From Methanobacteriota archaeon (GTDB lineage Archaea > Thermoplasmatota > Thermoplasmata > RBG-16-68-12), in NCBI GenBank assembly GCA_005878325.1, contig VBMR01000101.1, positions 1 through 7,734 of the forward strand: a stretch of DNA of 7,734 bases. Reading direction: 5' to 3'. The notes under the pieces were generated by a model. The model did not search any database. It worked only from the letters and a program-made list of their open reading frames with translations, and was not told the DNA's origin. Each line of letters opens with the position of its first letter. Position 1 is the first letter of the stretch. The position numbers and the translations under genes are program-made. Of the stretch, positions 1-6,462 are shown piece by piece.

Positions 1-718
1 ACGTGATCAAGAGGGCGGCCCGCTTGCCCGCCATCGCGGAAAGGAGCTGGGGAATCCAACCCTGCAACCAGCTGTCGCCCTGCGACACGGAGCAGCTGTG
101 CATGTTGTTGCAGTCGTTGGGCGTGAGCCAGATGAAGTTCGTGCCCGCGTTGAGGGCCGCAATGACTTCGGCACTAGACCCTGGCAACAAGTTGGCGCAT
201 CGCGCCGTGTTACTCGTGATCGTCGTGTAGGAAAGGAACGGGAAATGGTCTTCTCCCCGCGGGGGATGGAGTCCGCATCCGGTGCCACTCGCATCTTCTG
301 CAAAGGCCTTCCATGTGTGGCCGGAGGTCTCGATGAGGTCGACGATCGTCGGATGGTTCAGGTTCGGATGGTTTCCGTCTCCTGAGACTCCGAACGTGCT
401 ACCGCCGAGCAGCGAGATGTAGTTCGGCTGGGACGGATTCGTGGTGCTCGCCCAGTGCTGGGCAAGCGCGTATTGGTCCGCCAATCCGGTCATGTAGGTG
501 GCGGGGCCGTAGATGTCCGAGAGATCGTGGTTCTCCATGAGCACGACGACGAGTTGGTCGAAGTTGTTCGTGGCCTCCGCGAAGACTGGGTCCGAGTCGG
601 CCGGACCCGGCGCCGCCATCGGCAGCAAAGACCACGCGACGATCGCGAGGGCGATGAGAGCGATGGAGGCTGCGGCACTCCGGAGATGCGGGCGGCCGGC
701 GGGAGGAACCAGGTTCAC
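1..718 (-). CDS. AcpA/phospholipase C-type phosphoesterase, C-terminal part outside the window
   Basis: This frame is open from its start to the left edge of the window, so about 239 codons are seen and the C-terminus is missing. It belongs to the phosphoesterase family of acid phosphatases and phospholipases C (PF04185, alkaline-phosphatase superfamily), which hydrolyses phosphate esters outside the cytoplasm. Visible signatures, counted from the GTG at 718, are VVVLMENHD at about residues 57-65, where family members bind the catalytic metal, then QPNYISLLGG, HTWKAFAED and TPNDCNNMHSC with GDSW following. A hydrophobic segment at about residues 18-34 after a short basic N-terminus (RPHLRS) is a signal peptide or membrane anchor. 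The start is uncertain. An in-frame GTG at 751 adds 11 residues, but the TATA-like box at 752-761 lies directly against it and suits 718 much better. The family is clear; the substrate (phosphomonoester, phospholipid or other) cannot be told. Confidence 0.88.
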   Translation of the reverse strand, partial: MNLVPPAGRPHLRSAAASIALIALAIVAWSLLPMAAPGPADSDPVFAEATNNFDQLVVVLMENHDLSDIYGPATYMTGLADQYALAQHWASTTNPSQPNYISLLGGSTFGVSGDGNHPNLNHPTIVDLIETSGHTWKAFAEDASGTGCGLHPPRGEDHFPFLSYTTITSNTARCANLLPGSSAEVIAALNAGTNFIWLTPNDCNNMHSCSVSQGDSWLQGWIPQLLSAMAGKRAALLIT

Positions 719-751
719 CAGCGGGGGATACCGCGGGAACAAAATGTTCAC

Positions 752-761
752 TATATTTCAA
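752..761 (-). promoter_or_regulatory. TATA-like box of the phosphoesterase gene
   Basis: Read on the minus strand, TTGAAATATA is the most AT-rich stretch near this gene. Its centre is about 38 bases ahead of the GTG at 718, the same spacing as the TATA-like boxes of the next two minus-strand genes. With the usual archaeal distance of about 26 bases from box to transcription start, the leader would be about 12 nt. The promoter role is inferred from spacing and composition. Confidence 0.5.
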
Positions 762-1030
762 TTGAGGTACGCTGGTCGAAGATGGTAATCACTTCCTAGA
801 ACCACGTGACGAATCCAGAGACCGAGACGGTCGAAGCAAGATTCGCCCTCCGTTCCCAGGGGAGAATGCATTCCCTACGGTGAAGTCGGCCGCGATGCGG
901 CGATGCGCGGGGTCCATTCCTGAGCATCGCTTCTCCCGAAGGAGGCCCCTATCACCTGGAGATGGAGGGGAAGGACCTTTCCGCCGAGTGCAAGGGGTTC
1001 GCTTTCTTAGACGCAATCGTGTCGGCCCCT

Positions 1031-3646
1031 CTAATCTCTCCAGTCGTCGGGGCGGGAGTCGTCATAGCGCAGGCCCCGGGGGAGGGAGTCATCCCTCGGA
1101 TAGCCATGGAGATGGAGACGGTAGTCACTGGGGCGGTCGTCCTCGGGGCGATGGTCCTCGCGATGATCCTCGCGATTGTTGTCGTGATGGTTGTCGCGGC
1201 GGTAGTCCTCGGGGCGGAATTCGTACACGCCGACATCGTCCGGGTTCAGTTCGTCGGATTCGGCGGCTGCCTCCTCCAGTTCCGCCGGCAGGATCGTCTC
1301 GTACTCGACCGGGGGCAGGAAGGCATTCGCGGGCTCGTCCGGCCTCCGACTCCGCAGGAGGACGTAGCTCGCCACCAGGAGGGCGAGGGCCACGACCGGC
1401 AAGGCCGCGGGAAGGATCTGCAGGAGCCCGCCGGATCCGAAGAACTCGGGCTCCACGGTGAACGTGGTGGAGGCGACGCTCTCGTGTCCCGCTTTGTCGA
1501 CCGCCTTCACCTGGACCGTGTGCGAACGGGAGCTCCAGAATTGGCTGTAGCTCGGGGTGGCCCCGATTTTCTGGAACGAGCCGTTGTCGATCCGGACCTC
1601 ATACCCCGCGATCCCTGAGACTTGGTCGGACGCGGTCCAGGAGACGGAAGCGGTCGGATTCGTCACCCGGCCGGTGGGAGCGAGGCCCGTGATGATCGGG
1701 TTCGTCACATCGACGGGAAGGGGCAACGACCGAATTGCCTCCAGATGTCCCTCCGCATCGGAGGCCCGATACTCCAGGGTGTGGTTCCCTTCGCCCAGGC
1801 TGAGGGGTCCCGTGTAGGTGAACCAAGGGCCGCGGTCGATGCGGTAGGCAATCGTGACGGTGGACCCGGTCGGGCTCGTCGCGGCGAGGGTCACGCTCAC
1901 CACGGAGACATACCAGCCGTTCGCTCCGGGAGTCCCGGTGACGACGGGCGGCTTCGACATGGGGGCGGAGGGGTCCGAGACGCCTTCCGCGAGGAGGGCA
2001 AAGGTCGCGCGAGCGGGTTGTGAGGGGATCGTGAAGGCGAGGTTGCCGCTCGAGGAGGTGGTGTTCAGGACCGGTGTAGCACTGCCCGGTGCGGTCCGGG
2101 TCAACGAGTATTTCTCGCTCGGGAGAAAGCCCGCGCCCGTGAAGGCTACGTCTCCGAAGGCTAGGAGCTCGAACGTCACGCCGCCCGGGAGGAGGCTCGT
2201 CACCTTCAGCGTCGGAATCGAGCCCGACCAAGTCGCGGCCAGGTTATGGGTCTCCGACGTGACCTCGGTGTCGAAGAGGACGACGCCGCCGACCGTGGCA
2301 GAAAGGTTCAGGAGATCCCCGGACCAGGTGTAGGAAATCTGGGTCGCGGTCCCCAAGATCGACAGGAGCGCGGACGACATGTCCGCGGCGCGGATTCCCG
2401 GACCGAGGTCCACGACGGTCCCGCGGAAATCTGCGGGGAGTCGGATGCCGCCGGACGCCACCCCGGAGTACGTTGTGTCGTAGATCGTCTCGCCGAACGT
2501 CGTCGCGCCGGCATACGTGCCGTTGTCGACCACGTAGATCGCGGTGTCGACATCGGAAATGAAGTTCGACGCGAACCGACCGCGGTCGGCCCCGACCTGG
2601 ATGCCCCAGTGAACCGAATGAATCTGGTTATCGACGACGAGCGTCTCGACCGAGTTCTGCCCGGTCGTGATGCCACGGGGGTAGTCCGGACCCACGACCT
2701 TCGGGACTGCGTAGGCATTGTAGACGAGGTTGGCCTCGATCCGCGTCCCGGTAGAGCTGAGGGAGGCGATCCCCGCCGCCGTCGCGTTCACGACCGTGTT
2801 GCGCGTCGCGACGACATTCGTTCCGCGGCGCGCGTCGTCGATGTGGATGTCGCCGATGTGGATGCCCTCCGTCAAGAAGGTCCCGCCGGTGTACGCGTTC
2901 ACGTAATTGCCGAAGATCGTCACATCGTGGACGCCCCGATCCGCCTCGATGCCGAAGAGGTGATCGACCGTCGCGTCCAGCTGAACGTAGTTCGCCCCGA
3001 TGTAGACGTCGCTCGATCCCTCGCGCACGGAGATTCCGTACGCGTGCCCGGAGTTCACGATGAGATTATTCCGGATCGTCACGTGCGAGGTGCTGAGGAC
3101 TTCAGGATAGTGGCCGAGCTGAATCCCCTCCCACTGGTTCGCGTCGTAGAGGTTCACGATCTTGTTGTTCTGGATGACCACGTAGGCATTCGTGGACTCG
3201 ATCCAGATGAGGGCCGGCGCGCCTGGGTAGAGGCTGCCATCGATGACCCAGTCGCTGATGATGTAGGGGTCCGCGGGGGCGCCGGTCCCGCGGCGGACGC
3301 CGTTGTCCGAGGTGAACGCGCTATTGTTCCCAATGTAAATGGGGAAGTGGTTCTCGAGGATCGACGGATTCGTCAAGCCGAATCCAGGAGGCGCCCCGAC
3401 GTCAATCGAGGCCGCCTCCGTCACCGCGACCTCGCGCGCTGTCGTGAGGGATCGGCTCCCGGTCAGGACTTGATTTGACACCGCAATCCCGACCAAGAGG
3501 GACATCAGCACGAGAAGCGTCGTGGCCGTGGTGGCATCGATCTCGCGAGGCGTCCGCCGAGCGCGGGATTCCCAAGCGAGGCCCGAGAAGAAATCGACCA
3601 GGATCGGGCGGATTCCCTGCCGACCCAAGCGAGAGAACGGTGGCAC
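1031..3646 (-). CDS. Large surface protein: N-terminal anchor, NosD-like beta-helix, Ig-like domains, C-terminal anchor and charged tail
   Basis: About 871 residues from the GTG at 3646. The order is: a short basic N-terminus; a membrane segment at about 40-57 (TLLVLMSLLVGIAVS); a beta-helix region at about 120-400 that begins with GTGAPADPYII, an opening typical of archaeal NosD-like repeats, and continues with repeated turns such as VVIQNNKIVN, VTIRNNLIVN and VVDNQIHSV; beta-rich spacer sequence; an OmpL47/Ig-like domain at about 565-660 (NGWYVSVVSVTL, RIDRGPWFTYTGPL); a second Ig/FN3-like domain at about 660-740 (SWTASDQVSGIAGYEV, VKAVDKAGHES); a membrane segment at about 742-766 (VVALALLVASYVLL); and a tail of about 105 residues. 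Such proteins bind or cleave surface polysaccharides or serve as adhesins or envelope parts; I cannot choose among these. The frame stays open upstream to ATG 3697 and ATG 3817, but a TATATA box lies just inside the 3697 start, which favours 3646. Confidence 0.85.
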   Translation of the reverse strand: MPPFSRLGRQGIRPILVDFFSGLAWESRARRTPREIDATTATTLLVLMSLLVGIAVSNQVLTGSRSLTTAREVAVTEAASIDVGAPPGFGLTNPSILENHFPIYIGNNSAFTSDNGVRRGTGAPADPYIISDWVIDGSLYPGAPALIWIESTNAYVVIQNNKIVNLYDANQWEGIQLGHYPEVLSTSHVTIRNNLIVNSGHAYGISVREGSSDVYIGANYVQLDATVDHLFGIEADRGVHDVTIFGNYVNAYTGGTFLTEGIHIGDIHIDDARRGTNVVATRNTVVNATAAGIASLSSTGTRIEANLVYNAYAVPKVVGPDYPRGITTGQNSVETLVVDNQIHSVHWGIQVGADRGRFASNFISDVDTAIYVVDNGTYAGATTFGETIYDTTYSGVASGGIRLPADFRGTVVDLGPGIRAADMSSALLSILGTATQISYTWSGDLLNLSATVGGVVLFDTEVTSETHNLAATWSGSIPTLKVTSLLPGGVTFELLAFGDVAFTGAGFLPSEKYSLTRTAPGSATPVLNTTSSSGNLAFTIPSQPARATFALLAEGVSDPSAPMSKPPVVTGTPGANGWYVSVVSVTLAATSPTGSTVTIAYRIDRGPWFTYTGPLSLGEGNHTLEYRASDAEGHLEAIRSLPLPVDVTNPIITGLAPTGRVTNPTASVSWTASDQVSGIAGYEVRIDNGSFQKIGATPSYSQFWSSRSHTVQVKAVDKAGHESVASTTFTVEPEFFGSGGLLQILPAALPVVALALLVASYVLLRSRRPDEPANAFLPPVEYETILPAELEEAAAESDELNPDDVGVYEFRPEDYRRDNHHDNNREDHREDHRPEDDRPSDYRLHLHGYPRDDSLPRGLRYDDSRPDDWRD

Positions 3647-3993
3647 CAGCGCGCGCCTCTCCAGCGAGAGCGCTCCTAGGCCTATATACTGGTTCATACA
3701 CGCCGCTGAAGGTTCGATCTGGTCCCGCGACGCGGCGTCCGCACCTTGGAAGCGTCCGAATCCCGTCTCCCGCGGGTCCGAGATGGGACCCTCAGCCATC
3801 GCGACCCAGGAGAACACGTCGGACCCTCCAGCGAGCGAACGGATGGTCGCATGCAGTGCCGTCTCACGCCTGCGAAGGAACCCCCCCAGGTCTTCGCCGG
3901 GCGCTGACGCGTATAGAAGCGCCCGCTGGCTAGATGAACTCTGAGGTTACTTTTGAGTAAGGTCGTATGGGCGCCTCCGATGTTCGGGCGGGC
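3647..3993. other. Intergenic region between the beta-helix gene and the coiled-coil membrane protein gene
   Basis: About 347 bases. Apart from the TATA-like box at 3681-3690 I see no gene. The reading frame of the beta-helix gene remains open back to an ATG at 3817, but the extra residues (for example SDPRETGFGRFQGADAA) resemble no known domain and precede the likely promoter. A small inverted repeat, TTACT-TTTG-AGTAA, lies at 3947-3960, about 34 bases past the stop of the upstream gene. No poly-T tract supports a terminator there. Confidence 0.5.
3681..3690 (-). promoter_or_regulatory. TATA-like box of the beta-helix protein gene
   Basis: On the minus strand this reads AGTATATAGG inside a GC-rich stretch. 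Its centre is about 39 bases before the GTG at 3646. It lies just downstream of the ATG at 3697, so transcription from it could not include that ATG. This is the main reason for preferring the shorter protein. Confidence 0.5.
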
Positions 3994-5027
3994 TCACAGG
4001 CCGTCCAGTTCGTCCTCGAAGAATTGTTGGGTCCTCATCCGGGGACGGGGCGGACTCGAGACGAGGTAGATCGACGAGATCGTGTACAGGACCAGGCCGA
4101 GCCAACCGTAGCTGAGGAACAGGATGACGCCCGTGTTGAAGGTGTAGTTCGCTTCCAAGAAACCCGTGACGCCGGGAAGGAGCATCGCGGCGATCGCGAC
4201 ATGGCTGCGATCAACTCCGCGCCGTGGGCTTGGTCCGTCATCGCCTTCGACCGTTCGAGGTCCCGCAGCATGGTCTGCAATTCCTTCGACACGCGCTCGG
4301 AAAGCGCGTTTTCCAGGGTTCCCTTCATCTGCTCGACGAGCCGGACCCGGTAGGCGAGGTCGCCTTCTCGGCCGATCGTCGCGTCGGAGAAGAGGCGCTG
4401 CACCTCCTGGACATCGAGACCCGCCTCCTTCGCGGCGACCAGCAGTGGCTTGAGGTCATCCAGCAGCCGGACAAGGGTCTGCGCCGACTCATGCTGTTCG
4501 GTCGCGACGATCGCGGTGTCCCGGGCGCGGATTCCGGACAGCCGGTCCATCAACGTCCCCGAGGCGGACACCATGGTGCCTTGGTCCATCCGATTCAGGG
4601 CGGCGGACACCGCAGCGGCATTCTGGGCGCGACGCGGACTCGTCGGGAATCCGGCCGACTCCAAGTCCGAATCATCGAGGAACCGGTCCCAGTCCTCCGG
4701 GTTGTCGATGACGCCCGTTCCGCCTCCCGTCGAGGCGGAGTAGCGGGAGCGGTACCACGACGTCGGTGAAGCACCTCGCTCGCTCCCCATCTCGAGCCCG
4801 GTGGGCCGGGGAGCCCCCGCGGCACGCGGCAGGACCGACGCGACGGCGAGCATGCCCGCGAGGACGACCACGCCCCCGATGAGCGTCGTCTGATAGACCA
4901 TCTGGGAAATCGCGGGGCTGAACCAGGGACCGGCCGCGGCGCGTGCATACCCATAGGCGCCATAGGCCACGATGCCGAAGAACAGGGCGAAAACTATCGC
5001 CAGATGGCGGGGGCGGATAGAACTCAT
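3994..5027 (-). CDS. Four-TM coiled-coil membrane protein of unknown function, interrupted by an apparent one-base frameshift
   Basis: I do not recognise the family. Read as given, the frame from ATG 5027 runs to a stop at 4035 (330 residues), but the last 54 or so residues after AELIAAM become Ser/Arg/Thr-rich and lose protein character. In the adjacent frame, the DNA from 4198 down to the stop at 3994 encodes VAIAAMLLPGVTGFL and then a clear membrane helix (GVILFLSYGWLGLVLYTISS) and the tail RTQQFFEDELDGL. One extra G after the ATG codon at 4200-4202 (ATG-GTC instead of ATG-TC) joins the two into about 344 residues. Restored topology: TM1 about 8-29, TM2 about 47-66, a soluble region with a long charged helix or coiled coil at about 165-275 (VRLVEQMKGTLENALSERV), TM3 about 272-291, TM4 about 300-323. 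The start is supported by a GGAGAGGT sequence at 5030-5037 and a TATA-like box at 5061-5070. The break may be a sequencing error or a real mutation. Confidence 0.75.
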
Positions 5028-5060
5028 CGACCTCTCCCTGTAACCGTATTAGGCCCTCCG

Positions 5061-5070
5061 TAGATAAAGC
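5061..5070 (-). promoter_or_regulatory. TATA-like box of the coiled-coil membrane protein gene
   Basis: On the minus strand this reads GCTTTATCTA. The centre of TTTATCTA is about 38 bases before the ATG at 5027, matching the two other minus-strand promoters. It lies after the stop of the glycosyltransferase gene, so this gene probably has its own promoter and is not only co-transcribed. Confidence 0.5.
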
Positions 5071-5091
5071 CGATTCCGACGGCGCCGCTAC

Positions 5092-5118
5092 AAAACGACC
5101 CGCTCAGTCCGCCGGCGG
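5092..5118 (-). terminator. Possible terminator of the glycosyltransferase gene
   Basis: Just past the TAG stop (5122-5124), the minus strand has the perfect GC palindrome CCGCCGGCGG (5109-5118) and then GTCGTTTTGT, whose T run is at 5092-5095. A similar arrangement follows the regulator gene at 7494-7520. Archaeal termination depends mainly on T tracts and four Ts is weak, so this is tentative. Confidence 0.3.
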
Positions 5119-5121
5119 CGG

Positions 5122-6018
5122 CTATCCGCCCTGCCCGAATCCGATCATCGGGGCCAGGGGGTCCATGCGGCCGTTTTCGGGGCCGTGGAAAGGAGACCGA
5201 ATGCGTTTTTTCAGCAGGACGAGGCCGATCCGCAACCCATCCCGCAGGCGGAGCTTCCGTTCGCCGACCCGCTTCCGATATGGGATCGCGATCTCCGCGA
5301 TCGGGATGTGCCGCAACGCACATTCCGCAAAAATGTCCACCTCGAGCTCGAACCGTTCGGCGGTCAGGTCGAGGGACTTCAGTCGGTCGGAACGGAACGC
5401 CCACATGCCGCTGCACACGTCCGAGACCGGGGTTCTGAACAAGAAAGAAGCGAACGAACTGAGCAGGCGGTTCCCGACCTGGTTCACGAGGGACATCGCC
5501 CCATCGTCCATCCACGATTCGCGGAACCGAGACCCCAGCACGACGGGAGACCGCTCGCCGAGCGCGGCCACGAGTTGCGGGATCATCTCGGGAGGATACG
5601 TGCCGTCGCTGTCCAAGATGACGGTGATGTCGGCCTTGAGCTGCGGGAGGAATTCCCGGAACGCGGCGCCCTTCCCGTTCCCGGTCTGGACGACCACTTC
5701 CGCGCCCATCCTCCGGGCGACGGCCCTCGTTCGGTCCGTGGACTTTCCGTCGAGCAGGTAGACGCGGTAGGCGAGACCTTGGAGCTCGAGTTGACGCCGT
5801 GGGATTGCCTGGATGACCCTCTCGATGCCTTGCTCCTCGTTGAGGGCAGGAAGCAAGATCGACAACGTGGAGCGAATCGGATTCCCGATCTCTCTTCCCG
5901 ACAGGGCCGGAATCGGTTCGGCCTGCGGCTCCGCTGGGAGCGACCCGATCCGATCCGTGAATATTGGCGGGCTAGGCTCTGTCTCGCGATAGCCCCACTC
6001 TCCCCCTCGCCGACCCAT
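5122..6018 (-). CDS. GT2 family glycosyltransferase, polyprenyl/dolichol-phosphate sugar synthase-like
   Basis: 298 residues. The GT-A fold spans about 50-270: STLSILLPALNEEQGIERV (nucleotide-binding strand), LLDGKSTDRT at 88-97, TGNGKGAAFREF at 112-123, the metal-binding motif LDSDGTYPPEM with D136-S137-D138, GSRFRES, SDVCSGMWAFRSD at 199-211, and FELEVDIFAECALRHIPIAE followed by PYRKRVGERKLRLRDGLRI. The late motifs resemble enzymes that move a sugar from a nucleotide sugar to dolichol phosphate (the Dpm1/AglJ-like group), which feeds N-glycosylation of surface proteins. There is no C-terminal membrane domain, so it should be cytosolic and work at the membrane face. The first 45 or so residues are a Pro/Glu-rich extension. 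The ATG at 6018 follows AAGGAGAGGGG on the minus strand, a good ribosome-binding site. A 16-bp palindrome occupies the promoter position. The exact donor and acceptor are unknown. Confidence 0.88.
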   Translation of the reverse strand: MGRRGGEWGYRETEPSPPIFTDRIGSLPAEPQAEPIPALSGREIGNPIRSTLSILLPALNEEQGIERVIQAIPRRQLELQGLAYRVYLLDGKSTDRTRAVARRMGAEVVVQTGNGKGAAFREFLPQLKADITVILDSDGTYPPEMIPQLVAALGERSPVVLGSRFRESWMDDGAMSLVNQVGNRLLSSFASFLFRTPVSDVCSGMWAFRSDRLKSLDLTAERFELEVDIFAECALRHIPIAEIAIPYRKRVGERKLRLRDGLRIGLVLLKKRIRSPFHGPENGRMDPLAPMIGFGQGG

Positions 6019-6055
6019 TGACCCCTCTCCTTCCCTCTAACGCTTCCGCGACTCA

Positions 6056-6071
6056 TGAACCGTACGGTTCA
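6056..6071. promoter_or_regulatory. Perfect 16-bp palindrome, candidate operator of the glycosyltransferase gene
   Basis: TGAACCGTACGGTTCA equals its own reverse complement over all 16 bases. It lies 38-53 bases before the ATG at 6018, where the neighbouring minus-strand genes carry their TATA-like boxes, while no good TATA sequence is seen for this gene. A dimeric regulator bound here would block or aid TBP/TFB. The operator role is inferred from symmetry and position only; I found no second full copy in the window. Confidence 0.5.
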
Positions 6072-6267
6072 GAACGAATCATGACACGCTCGAACTGTGT
6101 GCCCGATCCGTGCCTGCGAAGTCCGCGCGCCGTCCCCCTGCGACGACGCGACGGTCCCTCTCCCTTCCGTCCCTCTCTTCTGGAACACGACCCAATCCCG
6201 GAAGAAAGCATCCAAGCCCCTGGTCATTGAGTTATTGGCACACCGTTTGCCGCCCGCGTTTCCCTCC

Positions 6268-6399
6268 ATGAAAACGCGTTGCATGGGTTGCGGCACCGTG
6301 CATCGCGGGCCTATCAAAGGTGAGAATACGATCGGGCGAGTCCGAGAGGCCTCGAGAAATGCATCTCGTGCGTTCGGCACGGTAATTCGCGTACGATGA
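6268..6399 (+). CDS. Possible 43-residue CxxC microprotein
   Basis: An ATG-started frame of 43 codons begins MKTRCMGCGTVHRG and is otherwise basic, ending GTVIRVR. The CMGCG pair resembles half of a zinc ribbon, but a second metal-binding pair is missing (one His follows at residue 12). An AT-rich GAGTTATTGG at about 6227-6236 sits roughly 36 bases ahead of the ATG, matching the spacing seen for other genes here, but no ribosome-binding sequence is present. The frame may simply be a chance opening in GC-rich intergenic DNA, and it also overlaps the inverted repeats at 6353-6381. I hold it as a candidate only. Confidence 0.25.
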   Translation: MKTRCMGCGTVHRGPIKGENTIGRVREASRNASRAFGTVIRVR

Positions 6400-6408
6400 G
6401 GGCCTATG

Positions 6409-6415
6409 TTTATTT
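6409..6415 (+). promoter_or_regulatory. TATA-like box of the Roadblock gene
   Basis: TTTATTT is centred about 51 bases before the GTG at 6463, giving a leader of about 25 nt that contains GGGGGGAAC. The next gene has the same 51-base spacing from its AT-rich element. Inferred from composition and spacing. Confidence 0.35.
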
Positions 6416-6462
6416 GCAGCCACACGTGTTCCCTTCCGTCCCCAGGGCCGGGGGGAACGGAC

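Larger units (their letters stand above)
6019..6462. other. Divergent intergenic region between the glycosyltransferase and Roadblock genes
   Basis: About 444 bases between the minus-strand glycosyltransferase and the plus-strand Roadblock gene. It holds the ribosome-binding site and palindrome of the former, a doubtful small open frame at 6268-6399, two short adjacent inverted repeats (CGAGA-AATGCA-TCTCG at 6353-6368 and CGTGC-GTTCG-GCACG at 6367-6381), and a TATA-like TTTATTT at 6409-6415. I see no tRNA-like fold. Confidence 0.5.

Noticed and set aside
752..1030. Possible RNA or small gene between the beta-helix and phosphoesterase genes
   Set aside because: The only minus-strand frame (75 codons, 789-1016) is Arg/Ser/Pro-rich with no start signal. 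The short palindrome GAATGCATTC at 864-873 is too short to mean much, and no tRNA-like fold or T tract is seen.
880..1618. Plus-strand open frames covering 880-1461 and 962-1618
   Set aside because: Their products are low-complexity Gly/Arg/Ser-rich or Val/Gly-rich antisense readings of the charged tail and C-terminal Ig region of the beta-helix gene. They have no promoter or ribosome-binding signal.
2246..3478. Long plus-strand open frame (410 codons) opposite the beta-helix gene
   Set aside because: Its product is an Arg/Asp/Val-rich sequence with no domain, as expected of the antisense of a GC-rich gene, while the minus-strand frame gives recognisable beta-helix repeats.
3711..3722. GGTTCGATCTGG, similar to the T-arm sequence of a tRNA gene
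   Set aside because: It departs from the GGTTCGAATCC-type consensus, and I could not find matching acceptor, D or anticodon arms around it.
5042..5048. AACCGTA before the coiled-coil membrane protein gene, matching one half of the 16-bp palindrome
   Set aside because: A 7-base match is expected about once by chance on the two strands of this window, and the other half of the palindrome is absent, so it is not evidence of co-regulation.
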